Shown one piece after another: positions 7,453 through 14,137 of a stretch of 24,383 nt of DNA. The stretch covers positions 1 to 24,383 of the forward strand of contig JABFSS010000122.1 of assembly GCA_013140485.1 (NCBI GenBank). The letters run 5' to 3'. The position numbers were made by a program, and so were the translations under genes. The notes under the pieces were generated by a model, which saw only the letters and a program-made list of their open reading frames with translations, searched no databases and was not told where the DNA came from. Origin of the DNA: Candidatus Peribacteraceae bacterium. GTDB lineage: Bacteria > Patescibacteriota > Gracilibacteria > Peribacterales > Peribacteraceae. Within the stretch, counting starts at the first letter, position 1. Each line of letters begins with the position of its first letter.

Positions 7453-8334
7453 ATGACCGCCATTCAACTCCAATCCCGGCTCCCCCGCACCTACCGCATC
7501 AAAGCGATCAAGCAGGAAACCGAAATGGTCCGCACTTTCACGTTTGACGGATCGTTGGGAGCGAAACCCGGCCAGTTCGTGATGGTGTGGATGCCGGGCG
7601 TCGACGAAGTTCCCATGAGCGTCGCAGAGGATGACGGAGCGGTCACGCGGATCACCTTTTTCGCCGTCGGCGACATGACCAACGAGTTCGCAAAACTCCA
7701 GGTGGGAGATCTCGCGGGTTTGCGTGGACCATTTGGCACGCATTACGAATGGGAACCCGGCCAGCACATCGTTCTCGTCGCCGGAGGCTACGGCGCGGCC
7801 CCGATGTACTTCGTCGCAAAGGAAACCGTCGGGCACGGCTGCACGCTCGAGGTGATCATCGGTGCGCGGAGCAAAGAACACCTGCTGTTTCTGAAGGAAA
7901 TGGAAGCGCTCCCCCACGTCTCGCTCCACCTAGCGACCAATGACGGATCGGCGGGGTACAAAGGATTCAATGTGGATATTCTCGAGAAGCTTTTGAGTTC
8001 GTGTCCTCGACCGACCAAATCCCAGCGCGGGTCTTCGACCCGCGAGGAAAAATGCCTCCCCATCGACCAAGTCTTCGGCTGCGGCCCCGAGATGATGCTC
8101 AAACGCATCAGCGAGATGTGCGGGAAATACGAGGTGCCGGCGCAGCTCTCGATGGAACGCTACATGAAGTGCGGCTACGGCCTCTGCGGCAACTGTGTGA
8201 TCGACCCGCTGGGGATCCGCATGTGTGAGGAAGGGCCTGTCGTGAAGAACGAGGTGCTGCTGAAATTGAAGGAATTTGGGGAATATCACCGGGATGACTT
8301 AGGAAAGAAACATAGGTTTGATGAGAAGAAGTAG
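7453..8334 (+). CDS. pyrK: Dihydroorotate dehydrogenase electron-transfer subunit
   Basis: FAD and [2Fe-2S] subunit that hands electrons from PyrD to NAD+, 293 residues. The N-terminal ferredoxin-reductase-like FAD domain has KPGQFVMVWMPGVDEVPMS, followed by the NAD-binding half (LVAGGYGAAPMYF, GCGPEMMLK). Near the C-terminus MKCGYGLCGNC...MC gives the cluster ligands C-x4-C-x2-C-x9-C. It is somewhat longer than usual because of an insert around residues 184-198 whose DNA is a perfect hairpin (8026-8044), placed between the NAD-fold strands. It follows pyrD in the class 1B arrangement. The stop codon is TAG at 8332-8334 and no terminator is seen after it. Confidence 0.95.
   Translation: MTAIQLQSRLPRTYRIKAIKQETEMVRTFTFDGSLGAKPGQFVMVWMPGVDEVPMSVAEDDGAVTRITFFAVGDMTNEFAKLQVGDLAGLRGPFGTHYEWEPGQHIVLVAGGYGAAPMYFVAKETVGHGCTLEVIIGARSKEHLLFLKEMEALPHVSLHLATNDGSAGYKGFNVDILEKLLSSCPRPTKSQRGSSTREEKCLPIDQVFGCGPEMMLKRISEMCGKYEVPAQLSMERYMKCGYGLCGNCVIDPLGIRMCEEGPVVKNEVLLKLKEFGEYHRDDLGKKHRFDEKK
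8026..8044. repeat. Palindrome inside pyrK
   Basis: Arms CGCGGGTC and GACCCGCG around a TTC loop, with outer arms TCCTCG (8004-8009) and CGAGGA (8042-8047). The reading frame is kept through it. It codes for a polar, probably surface loop. Confidence 0.75.
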
Positions 8335-8349
8335 GCGAAAATAGAGTAT

Positions 8350-8378
8350 TTGCATATTTAACAAAAATATGTTATTAT
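8350..8378 (+). promoter_or_regulatory. Promoter upstream of the hairpin-rich region
   Basis: TTGCAT (8350-8355), a 17-base spacer and TATTAT (8373-8378), in an AT-rich patch unlike its surroundings. Transcription would start near 8385. It is the most canonical sigma-70-like promoter in the window. Confidence 0.55.
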
Positions 8379-8392
8379 ATACGAGTCATCTT

Positions 8393-8533
8393 ATGATCGA
8401 TCTGACCGATCGTCCCGTAAGGTGGCACCGCTCCGCTCAAAAGGTGGACGAAAACAAACACTCAACCGTCTCTGCAGTCGTGGATGGCGGTTTTGTGTTT
8501 GCGCACAAACACCCTGAGCGAGCTGTTCGGTGA
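8393..8533 (+). CDS. Doubtful 46-residue reading frame
   Basis: A short frame from ATG at 8393 to TGA at 8533, beginning MIDLTDRPVRW. It starts about eight bases after the predicted transcript start at 8385. The protein is polar, His- and Arg-rich, with no recognised family. Its DNA contains the competing hairpins, which argues that RNA structure rather than protein may be the selected product. Kept only because the promoter points at it. Confidence 0.2.
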   Translation: MIDLTDRPVRWHRSAQKVDENKHSTVSAVVDGGFVFAHKHPERAVR

Positions 8534-8601
8534 CAATCACAGTGGCGTGGCGAGTCGAATGGGCGTTTGGCGTCAAACTATCACTCGTCAACACCGAGTG
8601 C

Positions 8602-8630
8602 TAGACAAACACTTTCGCATGTACTATGAT
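8602..8630 (+). promoter_or_regulatory. Promoter of the Cys/Gly microprotein gene
   Basis: TAGACA (8602-8607), a 17-base spacer and TATGAT (8625-8630). The predicted start near 8637 leaves a leader of about 24 bases that is almost entirely C and T just before the ATG at 8661. Confidence 0.5.
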
Positions 8631-8660
8631 TCCGATCCTATTTCCTTTCCCCATCCCACT

Positions 8661-8735
8661 ATGTCCGGCGGTTGTTGTTTCGGTGGAGGCGGTGGCGCTT
8701 GTGGTTGCCCGTTCACGGGTGGCTGCGGCTGCTAA
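8661..8735 (+). CDS. 24-residue Cys/Gly-rich microprotein
   Basis: A tiny gene with its own promoter and its own terminator. The product has six Cys among 24 residues, in the order CC (5,6), CxC (14,16) and CxC (22,24, at the very C-terminus), eleven Gly, and no Lys, Arg, Asp or Glu. Paired and CxC cysteines suggest soft-metal binding in the manner of a metallothionein, and the next three genes form a copper-related envelope module. A Gly-rich run followed by cysteines also resembles modified peptide cores such as microcin B17, but no YcaO, radical SAM or export gene is visible here. In-frame upstream starts at 8619 and 8484 would add an N-terminal extension; the promoter position favours 8661. 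No family recognised. Confidence 0.6.
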   Translation: MSGGCCFGGGGGACGCPFTGGCGC

Positions 8736-8766
8736 GCTCCCTCACACTGAAAAAAACGTTAGAGAG

Positions 8767-8798
8767 AAGAGCTCGCATACCCTGCGGGCTCTTTCTTT
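8767..8798 (+). terminator. Intrinsic terminator after the microprotein gene
   Basis: Stem AAGAGC-T-CGC / GCG-G-GCTCTT with one G-U wobble and a seven-base loop, followed by a T-rich TCTTTG tract. It is the clearest intrinsic terminator in the window and separates the microprotein transcript from the copper genes. Confidence 0.8.
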
Positions 8799-8828
8799 GT
8801 CCCTCCAGATCGTTCAGAATTCCCGCAT

Positions 8829-9518
8829 ATGAAGCACACCCCGCTGTTCGCCGCCATCGCGGCAATCGTCCTTTTCTTATTCCTCTCGCCCATGGTCGCA
8901 TCCGCGCATGAGCACCGGACATTCACGATCGGAAGTAAGCAGTACTCGGTCGTCATAGGGTCGTTGAACGAACCGGTTCGCGTCGGAGACAAATCGGGAG
9001 TCGAGCTGACGGTTTCGGAACTCTCGACGGAAGCACACGAAACGACGGCGCATGTCGACGGCGACGAGCACCCCGCGGAAACGCCCGTCACGGGTTTGGA
9101 AGAGACATTGAAAGTGGAAGTGAGCGCAGGAGACCAGAAGATGATGTTCGATCTCCGGGCGCAATATGGCAAGCCGGGCAGTTACTCGGCGGTCTTCTAT
9201 CCGACGATGCAGACGACATACACCTACAAAGTGACGGGAACGATCAACGGAGTCGCAGTGGATATCCCCTTCGTCTGCAACCCGGCCGGGCATCCGGCGA
9301 CTCCGGAAGACGTGACTCCCGTAAAGATCACGGATGCGGTCACGCAAACACTCAAGAGCGGCGCGTTCGGCTGCCCGCAGTCGCGGACGGACGTCGAATT
9401 CCCGACAGTGACGAGCGGAGGCGGATTCGATTCCGGAATGCTGGGCACGCTCCTCGGACTTGCCGGGATCCTTCTCGGCGCAACGGCGCTGCTACGGGTC
9501 CGGACGCACCATCATTGA
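8829..9518 (+). CDS. Secreted/membrane-anchored protein of a copper module
   Basis: 229 residues. A signal peptide (about residues 1-26, ending VASA) is followed by mature His-Glu-His at the N-terminus, an extracytoplasmic beta-rich domain, and a C-terminal helix (LGTLLGLAGILLGATALL) with a short RVRTHHH tail. The pattern GSLNEPVRVGDKSGVELTV, then VTGLEETLKVEV and YPTMQTTYTYKVTGTINGVAV, recalls YtkA/FixH-like domains encoded next to CopC/CopD proteins. A mature N-terminal His is how CopC and His-brace proteins bind Cu(II), so copper binding is a reasonable inference, not a proven role. It heads a three-gene set (8829-12982). Two further Cys (in FVCNPAG and FGCPQ) could form a disulfide. Confidence 0.75.
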   Translation: MKHTPLFAAIAAIVLFLFLSPMVASAHEHRTFTIGSKQYSVVIGSLNEPVRVGDKSGVELTVSELSTEAHETTAHVDGDEHPAETPVTGLEETLKVEVSAGDQKMMFDLRAQYGKPGSYSAVFYPTMQTTYTYKVTGTINGVAVDIPFVCNPAGHPATPEDVTPVKITDAVTQTLKSGAFGCPQSRTDVEFPTVTSGGGFDSGMLGTLLGLAGILLGATALLRVRTHHH

Positions 9519-9530
9519 TTCTCGTGTTAG

Positions 9531-9536
9531 TATAGT
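9531..9536 (+). promoter_or_regulatory. -10 box for leaderless gene at 9543
   Basis: TATAGT followed by exactly six bases and ATG. It would allow an extra, leaderless transcript to begin inside the copper module, 24 bases after the preceding gene ends. Confidence 0.5.
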
Positions 9537-9542
9537 GACCGA

Positions 9543-10085
9543 ATGAAGAACTCCCTGCGCGTCCTTCTCGGTATTGTGACACTCCTGACGGTGACGAACG
9601 CCGTGGCCTGCGTTGGGGGCCAACAGTGGACGAAAGACGTGGGCGAGTACACAGTGGATGTGACCGATGATTCCGTGACGATTGAACCGGGACAAACGGT
9701 GCACTTCGACTTTGGATTATTCACTCACGAGACGGATGACTACGGCGCACCTCTTATCGCAGATTTTTCGACGGTCGACGTCGCTTTTTTACATGGAGAA
9801 GAGGTGGTGATGCAAAAGCGGCTCGCAGCGACGGAAGACCGAGAACTTACCGGGTTCGATTACGTCTTCCCCGATGAAAACACGGACTACACGCTGGCCG
9901 TCATCTACAAAAACGGCGACACCGAGCTGGCGGCAGCAGCATTCCCGGTGCTCGTGGGATCGGGAGACGCCTCATTCCCCGACGGAGCGTTGAGTGGTTT
10001 GGCATTGCTCGGGCTGCTGGTGATCGGCGGAGTGACCATGGGAGCGATTCGGAAGAAGACGCCCGTCCGGGCGCGGCGGAAATGA
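9543..10085 (+). CDS. Type I membrane protein of the copper module
   Basis: 180 residues: N-terminal signal peptide (about 1-22, ending NAVA before a Cys, perhaps a lipid-modified Cys although the lipobox is poor), an acidic extracytoplasmic beta-sandwich domain (DVTDDSVTIEPGQTVHFDFGLF, VVMQKRLAATEDRELTGFDYVFPDENTDY), a single helix (LSGLALLGLLVIGGVTMGAI) and a basic tail, so the N-terminal domain lies outside. The gene product is not a family I can name. Its stop codon overlaps the ATG of the CopC-CopD gene (ATGA), indicating translational coupling, so it probably works with that protein. Confidence 0.75.
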   Translation: MKNSLRVLLGIVTLLTVTNAVACVGGQQWTKDVGEYTVDVTDDSVTIEPGQTVHFDFGLFTHETDDYGAPLIADFSTVDVAFLHGEEVVMQKRLAATEDRELTGFDYVFPDENTDYTLAVIYKNGDTELAAAAFPVLVGSGDASFPDGALSGLALLGLLVIGGVTMGAIRKKTPVRARRK

Positions 10086-12982
10086 AGGCAAAACTACTAC
10101 TCACCGGGCTCCTCTTCGTGATGCTCCATGCGGAGCGTGCGTCCGCACACGCGACGCCGGTTCTTTACACACCTGCATCGTCATCCGTCGTAGCCGAGAT
10201 GCCCGAGGCGGTGACGATTCGCTTCAGCGAGCGGATCGAAACCTTCGCGAGCAGCATCACGGTGTTCGCGCCTGACGGGAAGAAAGTGAATGAGGGCCCG
10301 GGAACCGTCGACCGAAGCAATACGCATATCTTCTCCGTGCCGGTGAACGCGACGGGATCCGGCACGTACACCGTCTCGTGGCAGGTGATCTCCGCCGATG
10401 ACGGGCATTTTACGAAAGGCGCATTTATTTTCTCCATTGGAAAGCAGGACGGGAGCGGGCTTTCTGCCCGCGGACAATTTCAGATCCAGCACCGTTCAAG
10501 CTGGCCCGAAGCGATCGGCATTTTCCTCGAACTTCTCGGCGAAGCAATGCTCGTAGGAGCGCTCGTGCTGATGGCGTACCTCTGGCGCTCGTTGCGAAAA
10601 GACGGGATGCCGGCAACGGCAGACGGACTGCTCTCGCGGCGCCTCCGGATGATGATGACTGCCGCGTTTGTACTGATTCTGACCGGAGGAATTCTCTCCC
10701 TGGCTCTCGCGACAAGTAATTTGGCAACCGATCAAGGCTCTCCGTGGTCACCGGCGTTCCGCGCCATTCTCTCCACCATCTCCGGACGCTTCACGCTTTG
10801 CCGAATAGCTCTCGGCGCGTGCGCATGCACGCTCTTCTTTGCCGATACCCGCCGGATCACCGCAGCGCGGCGCTTCACGATGAATGAAATTCTCCTCTGG
10901 GTGATCGTCATCGTGATTGCACTGATGCGCGCCCGGGTGAGTCACGCGGCTGCATCGTCGTTCTACCCCGTCTTCTCCGTCGCGATGAACGCGGTACATC
11001 TCCTCTTCAAAGATCTCTGGATCGGCGGCCTGATCGTTCTTGTTGGAGCGTTCCTCCCGATCTTTCACCGACAGAAGGACCCTCGTCTGGCAGCTCTCAC
11101 CCTGATTCGGTTTTCCCAGATCGCCATGGTCTCGCTGGCGGTGGGAGGACTGAGCGGCATCTATATCGTCTGGCTGCACCTCAAGAGCACCGTGAACCTG
11201 TTCACCACGCACTGGGGAGGCGGACTGATCGCCTTGGGGGGATTCGCGGCGCTCCTCATCGTCTTGCGTCTCTATCACCAAATGGACGTTCTGGGCGCGC
11301 TCATCGGAAAGCGCGACGGACCGAACCGGAATAACCAAAAAGAAACTCTCTCGACCGCGGGCGGAGCTTTCGTGTTCGAAACGCTGGCCGGCATCGCCGC
11401 GCTGCTCTTCTCAAGCATTCTCATCATCACCACTCCCCCACTCTCTACACAGAACTTTTACGCGCAAGCCGTCACCACTGACCACGCGACCGTCACGTTC
11501 GGCGAACACCGTTCCGATGATGGGCAGTTTTTGATCACCGTTGCGCGCGGCGGACGGCAAACATCGGCGACCGGCGCAGTGACCGTCACGCTCCGGAATA
11601 AAGAGAAAAGCATCGGGCCGATCGTCGCAGAGACCCGGCTGCGCTTCCCGGGCGGGTACGTCTTTCCGCAGCAGACGCTCTCGGCGCCGGGTACCTGGAC
11701 CATCGGCGTGACGGAACACGAGGAAGGCGCTTTCGATGCCGTGGCGGAGTTCACCCTCCGTGTGCCAACGGACATCGACGCCGTTCATAGGTTTGATGAA
11801 ACCCGCGGTTTTGGAGCGTTCGAAACCGGCATGATCGTCACGGCGCTGGCGCTGCTCGCGCTTGCGTATTTCCTGGTCCGGCGGCTGCGTACACTGGAAG
11901 AATACGGCGAGAAGACAACATGGAAGGGCGCGACGGACATCATCTCTTTCTGGAAACCCTGGCTCGTGGCTCCGGGTGGCATCATCGCGCTCATTCTCAT
12001 CGGCGCATTTCTCGGCAACCATAACAATCACGGCAACGGAACATTCATCCGCGCATGCCGCCTCGCCGGAGGCACGTGGCACGAGAGCGTCCCGATGCGC
12101 GGAGGGCGCGTGACGGCGGAGATGCCCGTGCTCGGCTGCATGATCGGCATGGGCGGCGGGCAGTTCCACTTCGCCGATCACCGCGAATTCGCATGGTTCA
12201 CGCGCCGGACGTCCGCGTACGCGACGATGACAACTTCTCCGGAGTTCATTGAAGCGGGAAAGCCGGTGACGCTGATGTTCTCGTTGAAGGATGATGAGGG
12301 AAAGCCGCTGCAGGATCTCACATTCGAGCACGACCGCATCCTCCATGCGGTGATCGTCAGTCATGATCTGAAGACGTTCGCTCATGCGCACGTCGAAGAT
12401 GCGACACCCGTGTCGGCCGAGATGCTGACGAACGCAACGCTCCCCGTCCGCCATACCTTCCCCCGCCCCGGCCGTTATCTGGTCGGCATTGATTACACCG
12501 TTCGCGCGCAGACGTTCGCGCAGCAATTCACCGTCGACGTGCGCGGGAACGACGAGATGAGCGCGCCGGAACCCGATTCATCACTGGAGAAGACCGTTGA
12601 TGGCATGACCGTGCGGCTGATCGCACCTGCTACTGTAAAATCCGGCATCGTGCAGAAGCTGAGGTATGTTTTTGAAGAAGATGGAGAGGCTGTTCACGAT
12701 CTGGAACCCTACCTCGCCGCCCCCATGCACCTCTCCATCGTGAAAACCGACCTGCAGAAGCTCATCCACACGCACGCCGAGCTCCCACAGACGTGGTGGG
12801 GCTCAATCTTCAACCGCCGCGATCCGAACGCAAAGCACGTCCACATGTTCCTCCCCGACCGGTTCGGCCCCGAATTCGTCGTGTACGCGTACTTCCCGAC
12901 GCCCGGTGAATATGAACTGCTTGGCGAGATCAACCGCGGAGGGAAGATCGTCCTGACGAGGTTTACCATGACCGTGCAGTAG
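10082..12982 (+). CDS. copCD: CopC-CopD fusion with large C-terminal extension
   Basis: 966 residues. Signal peptide 1-22 (ends ASA), then a CopC domain about 23-120 with mature N-terminal His23 and the SADDGHFTKG loop (Asp107, His109), the ligands expected for Cu(II) binding. A CopD-like membrane domain of about eight helices spans roughly 140-455, followed by a YtkA-like beta domain (about 460-570), two more helices (about 585-655) and an extracytoplasmic tail. The tail has two related segments, HAVIVSHDLKTFAHAHVE and MHLSIVKTDLQKLIHTHAE, each His-rich with an S/T-x-DL core, which may bind metal. CopC-CopD fusions are known; the doubled tail makes this one unusually long. Likely role: copper handling or import at the membrane. 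It is coupled to the gene before and stops one base before the convergent DUF4389-like gene. Confidence 0.9.
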   Translation: MKAKLLLTGLLFVMLHAERASAHATPVLYTPASSSVVAEMPEAVTIRFSERIETFASSITVFAPDGKKVNEGPGTVDRSNTHIFSVPVNATGSGTYTVSWQVISADDGHFTKGAFIFSIGKQDGSGLSARGQFQIQHRSSWPEAIGIFLELLGEAMLVGALVLMAYLWRSLRKDGMPATADGLLSRRLRMMMTAAFVLILTGGILSLALATSNLATDQGSPWSPAFRAILSTISGRFTLCRIALGACACTLFFADTRRITAARRFTMNEILLWVIVIVIALMRARVSHAAASSFYPVFSVAMNAVHLLFKDLWIGGLIVLVGAFLPIFHRQKDPRLAALTLIRFSQIAMVSLAVGGLSGIYIVWLHLKSTVNLFTTHWGGGLIALGGFAALLIVLRLYHQMDVLGALIGKRDGPNRNNQKETLSTAGGAFVFETLAGIAALLFSSILIITTPPLSTQNFYAQAVTTDHATVTFGEHRSDDGQFLITVARGGRQTSATGAVTVTLRNKEKSIGPIVAETRLRFPGGYVFPQQTLSAPGTWTIGVTEHEEGAFDAVAEFTLRVPTDIDAVHRFDETRGFGAFETGMIVTALALLALAYFLVRRLRTLEEYGEKTTWKGATDIISFWKPWLVAPGGIIALILIGAFLGNHNNHGNGTFIRACRLAGGTWHESVPMRGGRVTAEMPVLGCMIGMGGGQFHFADHREFAWFTRRTSAYATMTTSPEFIEAGKPVTLMFSLKDDEGKPLQDLTFEHDRILHAVIVSHDLKTFAHAHVEDATPVSAEMLTNATLPVRHTFPRPGRYLVGIDYTVRAQTFAQQFTVDVRGNDEMSAPEPDSSLEKTVDGMTVRLIAPATVKSGIVQKLRYVFEEDGEAVHDLEPYLAAPMHLSIVKTDLQKLIHTHAELPQTWWGSIFNRRDPNAKHVHMFLPDRFGPEFVVYAYFPTPGEYELLGEINRGGKIVLTRFTMTVQ
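10455..10471. repeat. Palindrome inside the CopC-CopD linker
   Basis: GCGGGC and GCCCGC around TTTCT. It codes for GLSARG between the CopC domain and the first CopD helix, an inter-domain linker, much as a similar palindrome sits in a loop of PyrK. Confidence 0.55.
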
Positions 12983-12983
12983 C

Positions 12984-13265
12984 TTAGGTCTCGATGAACT
13001 CCGGACGGCCGTTGCTCAGCCGCATGAGATACGACTGCCATTTGAGCGAATGACGGGCGAAACGCATTTCTTTATTCCAGAGGGCCTTGTTGCGCTTCCC
13101 GAGAATCAGCATGTGCCAGAAGTGCACGAACTTGATCAGTCCGTACCACATGCTCCACACGAGAAGGACCCAGATTTCGACGACGAGCCACAGCCCGCGG
13201 AAGATGAAGAGGCGCGAAATGCGCGGCTCGAAGGGGACGGTAAACTTGATATCGGACGTAGCCAT
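12984..13265 (-). CDS. DUF4389-like small membrane protein
   Basis: 93 residues. One long hydrophobic stretch (FIFRGLWLVVEIWVLLVWSMWYGLIKFVHFWHMLIL) is followed by a charged, amphipathic C-terminal part (LGKRNKALWNKEMRFARHSLKWQSYLMRL). The layout of helix, then GKRN, then a basic segment that runs to LSNGRPEF, resembles DUF4389. No function is known. I start at the ATG at 13265; a TTG at 13313 in frame is less likely. A TACACT box (13292-13297) lies 26 bases upstream, giving a pyrimidine-rich leader without a Shine-Dalgarno sequence. It converges on the CopC-CopD gene with a one-base gap. Confidence 0.7.
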   Translation of the reverse strand: MATSDIKFTVPFEPRISRLFIFRGLWLVVEIWVLLVWSMWYGLIKFVHFWHMLILGKRNKALWNKEMRFARHSLKWQSYLMRLSNGRPEFIET

Positions 13266-13317
13266 ACGAAAAAAGTGGGAAAGTGATTCGAAGTGTATAC
13301 CTGGTCCTGCCAAATCT

Positions 13318-13848
13318 TTAATTGCGAAGCTCCTTTTTCTCCATCTCTTGCAACACTTTTTCCGGGGAGATTTCTTTTTTCAATTGCTCGAATTCCGGAT
13401 CTTGGCCTTCCGTGAGACCCAAATGATCGGCAATGGCGTCGGTCAGAAGAAGAATTTTCGTGACCTCGTATTCCGTCAGAAGATTGATCTGCAAATCCAA
13501 GTCGGAGCGTTTGTCGCTAATTTCGGTCAGCCGTTTCTGGCTCACGAGCACGAATGTCGAGAGGAAGATCGCCTCCAGAGAAACAAACGTTGTCAAAAGT
13601 CCAAACGGAAAGACGTCGAAAGGCTCCAGTCCGAGCATCCCCGTATTCCAGAGGATCCACGTGGAGAACAACAGCACGTGGAAATAGACGAACAACAAAT
13701 TGCCGGAGAATCCCGTCACAGTGTCGGCAATACGGTCTTGCGTGGTCTTCTTTGCTTCCAGTTGCCGGCGAATTTCCCGCAAAGCCCGGATATTGCGTTC
13801 AATGGCTTCGGCGATCTGTGGCGTCTCGGGAGCGATCTTCTTTGTCAT
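13318..13848 (-). CDS. DUF1003 family membrane protein
   Basis: 176 residues. After a charged N-terminus, DRIADTVTGFSGNLLFVYFHVLLFSTWILWN and LEPFDVFPFGLLTTFVSLEAIFLSTFVLVSQKR give the two helices and the PF-x-L...S-x-E-A-I...L-x-S-Q-x-R signature of DUF1003. The C-terminal third is a charged helix with DLQINLLTEYEVTKILLL. The biochemical function of the family is unknown. The ATG at 13848 follows a TACACT box at exactly six bases. It is transcribed in the same direction as the DUF4389-like gene that follows it. Confidence 0.9.
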   Translation of the reverse strand: MTKKIAPETPQIAEAIERNIRALREIRRQLEAKKTTQDRIADTVTGFSGNLLFVYFHVLLFSTWILWNTGMLGLEPFDVFPFGLLTTFVSLEAIFLSTFVLVSQKRLTEISDKRSDLDLQINLLTEYEVTKILLLTDAIADHLGLTEGQDPEFEQLKKEISPEKVLQEMEKKELRN

Positions 13849-13854
13849 ATCTGC

Positions 13855-13860
13855 AGTGTA
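13855..13860 (-). promoter_or_regulatory. -10 box for leaderless DUF1003 gene
   Basis: TACACT on the minus strand with exactly six bases before ATG. An overlapping TATACA two bases further upstream is an alternative. The same TATACACT string precedes the DUF4389-like gene. Confidence 0.5.
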
Positions 13861-13909
13861 TACCTTCGGAATCCGGACATCCGTAAGGAATTGCCCCGTA
13901 CGACGTCTC

Positions 13910-13915
13910 TATAGT
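13910..13915 (+). promoter_or_regulatory. -10 box upstream of the 49-residue gene
   Basis: TATAGT, 31 bases before the ATG at 13947. The intervening leader is mostly C and T. Confidence 0.45.
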
Positions 13916-13946
13916 ACAAACCTTCTCTCTTTTTCCCTCAACTTCT

Positions 13947-14096
13947 ATGGGCGCCATCGCACCGTTTATTGTTCTCCTCATCGTCGCGCTGATCTTCAAT
14001 TACATTCCGATGGACGGAAAGCTGAAGCAAATCGGCTATATCGTCATCGGCATTCTCGCCATCGTGATGCTGCTGAGGTTTGCGGGGATTCTATAA
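13947..14096 (+). CDS. 49-residue two-helix membrane protein
   Basis: A very small gene on the strand opposite to DUF1003. The product begins MGAIAPFIVLLIVALIF, then has a short polar turn NYIPMDGKLKQIG, and a second helix YIVIGILAIVMLL. The arrangement, with N-YIPMD-x-K-x-K between two helices, is that of small Thivi_2564-type membrane proteins found in many bacteria. It has a leader of pyrimidines, a clear TATAGT box and a proper stop (TAA), so it looks expressed. Function is unknown. Confidence 0.75.
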   Translation: MGAIAPFIVLLIVALIFNYIPMDGKLKQIGYIVIGILAIVMLLRFAGIL

Positions 14097-14125
14097 TCTC
14101 ATGTGATAAGTGGCGTAGTAGAAGG

Positions 14126-14131
14126 TAAAAT
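14126..14131 (+). promoter_or_regulatory. -10 box for leaderless MFS gene
   Basis: TAAAAT with exactly six bases before ATG at 14138. No Shine-Dalgarno sequence and no obvious -35. Confidence 0.5.
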
Positions 14132-14137
14132 CGCCTC

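Larger units (their letters stand above)
8385..8660 (+). other. Hairpin-rich untranslated or weakly coding region
   Basis: This stretch between pyrK and the Cys/Gly gene has no convincing long gene but many inverted repeats: CGATC/GATCG (8400-8414), CAAACAC/GTGTTTG with AACCG/CGGTT inside (about 8456-8505), GTGTTTG-cgca-CAAACAC just after it, GTTTG-gcgt-CAAAC (8565-8578) and CACTCG/CGAGTG (8582-8600). The GTGTTTG segment can pair with a CAAACAC on either side, giving mutually exclusive hairpins. It may be a structured RNA or leader. No known RNA family was recognised. Confidence 0.45.

Noticed and set aside
8430..8450. AAGGTGGCACCGC resembles the T-box antiterminator signature
   Set aside because: Only about 45 bases of transcript precede it, far too short for stem I with a specifier loop, and no aminoacyl-tRNA synthetase or amino acid gene follows.
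8565..8600. attC-like recombination sites near the hairpins
   Set aside because: The GTTRRRY-type boxes and R/L arm spacing are not present and no integron integrase is nearby.
8484..8735. An 83-codon version of the Cys/Gly gene, as a leader-plus-core precursor
   Set aside because: The extension has no typical leader features, overlaps the structured region and lacks a promoter-to-start relation; kept only as an alternative start.
11411..12526. A 371-codon open frame antisense to the CopC-CopD gene
   Set aside because: Shadow frame of a GC-rich gene with no recognisable domain or signal peptide.
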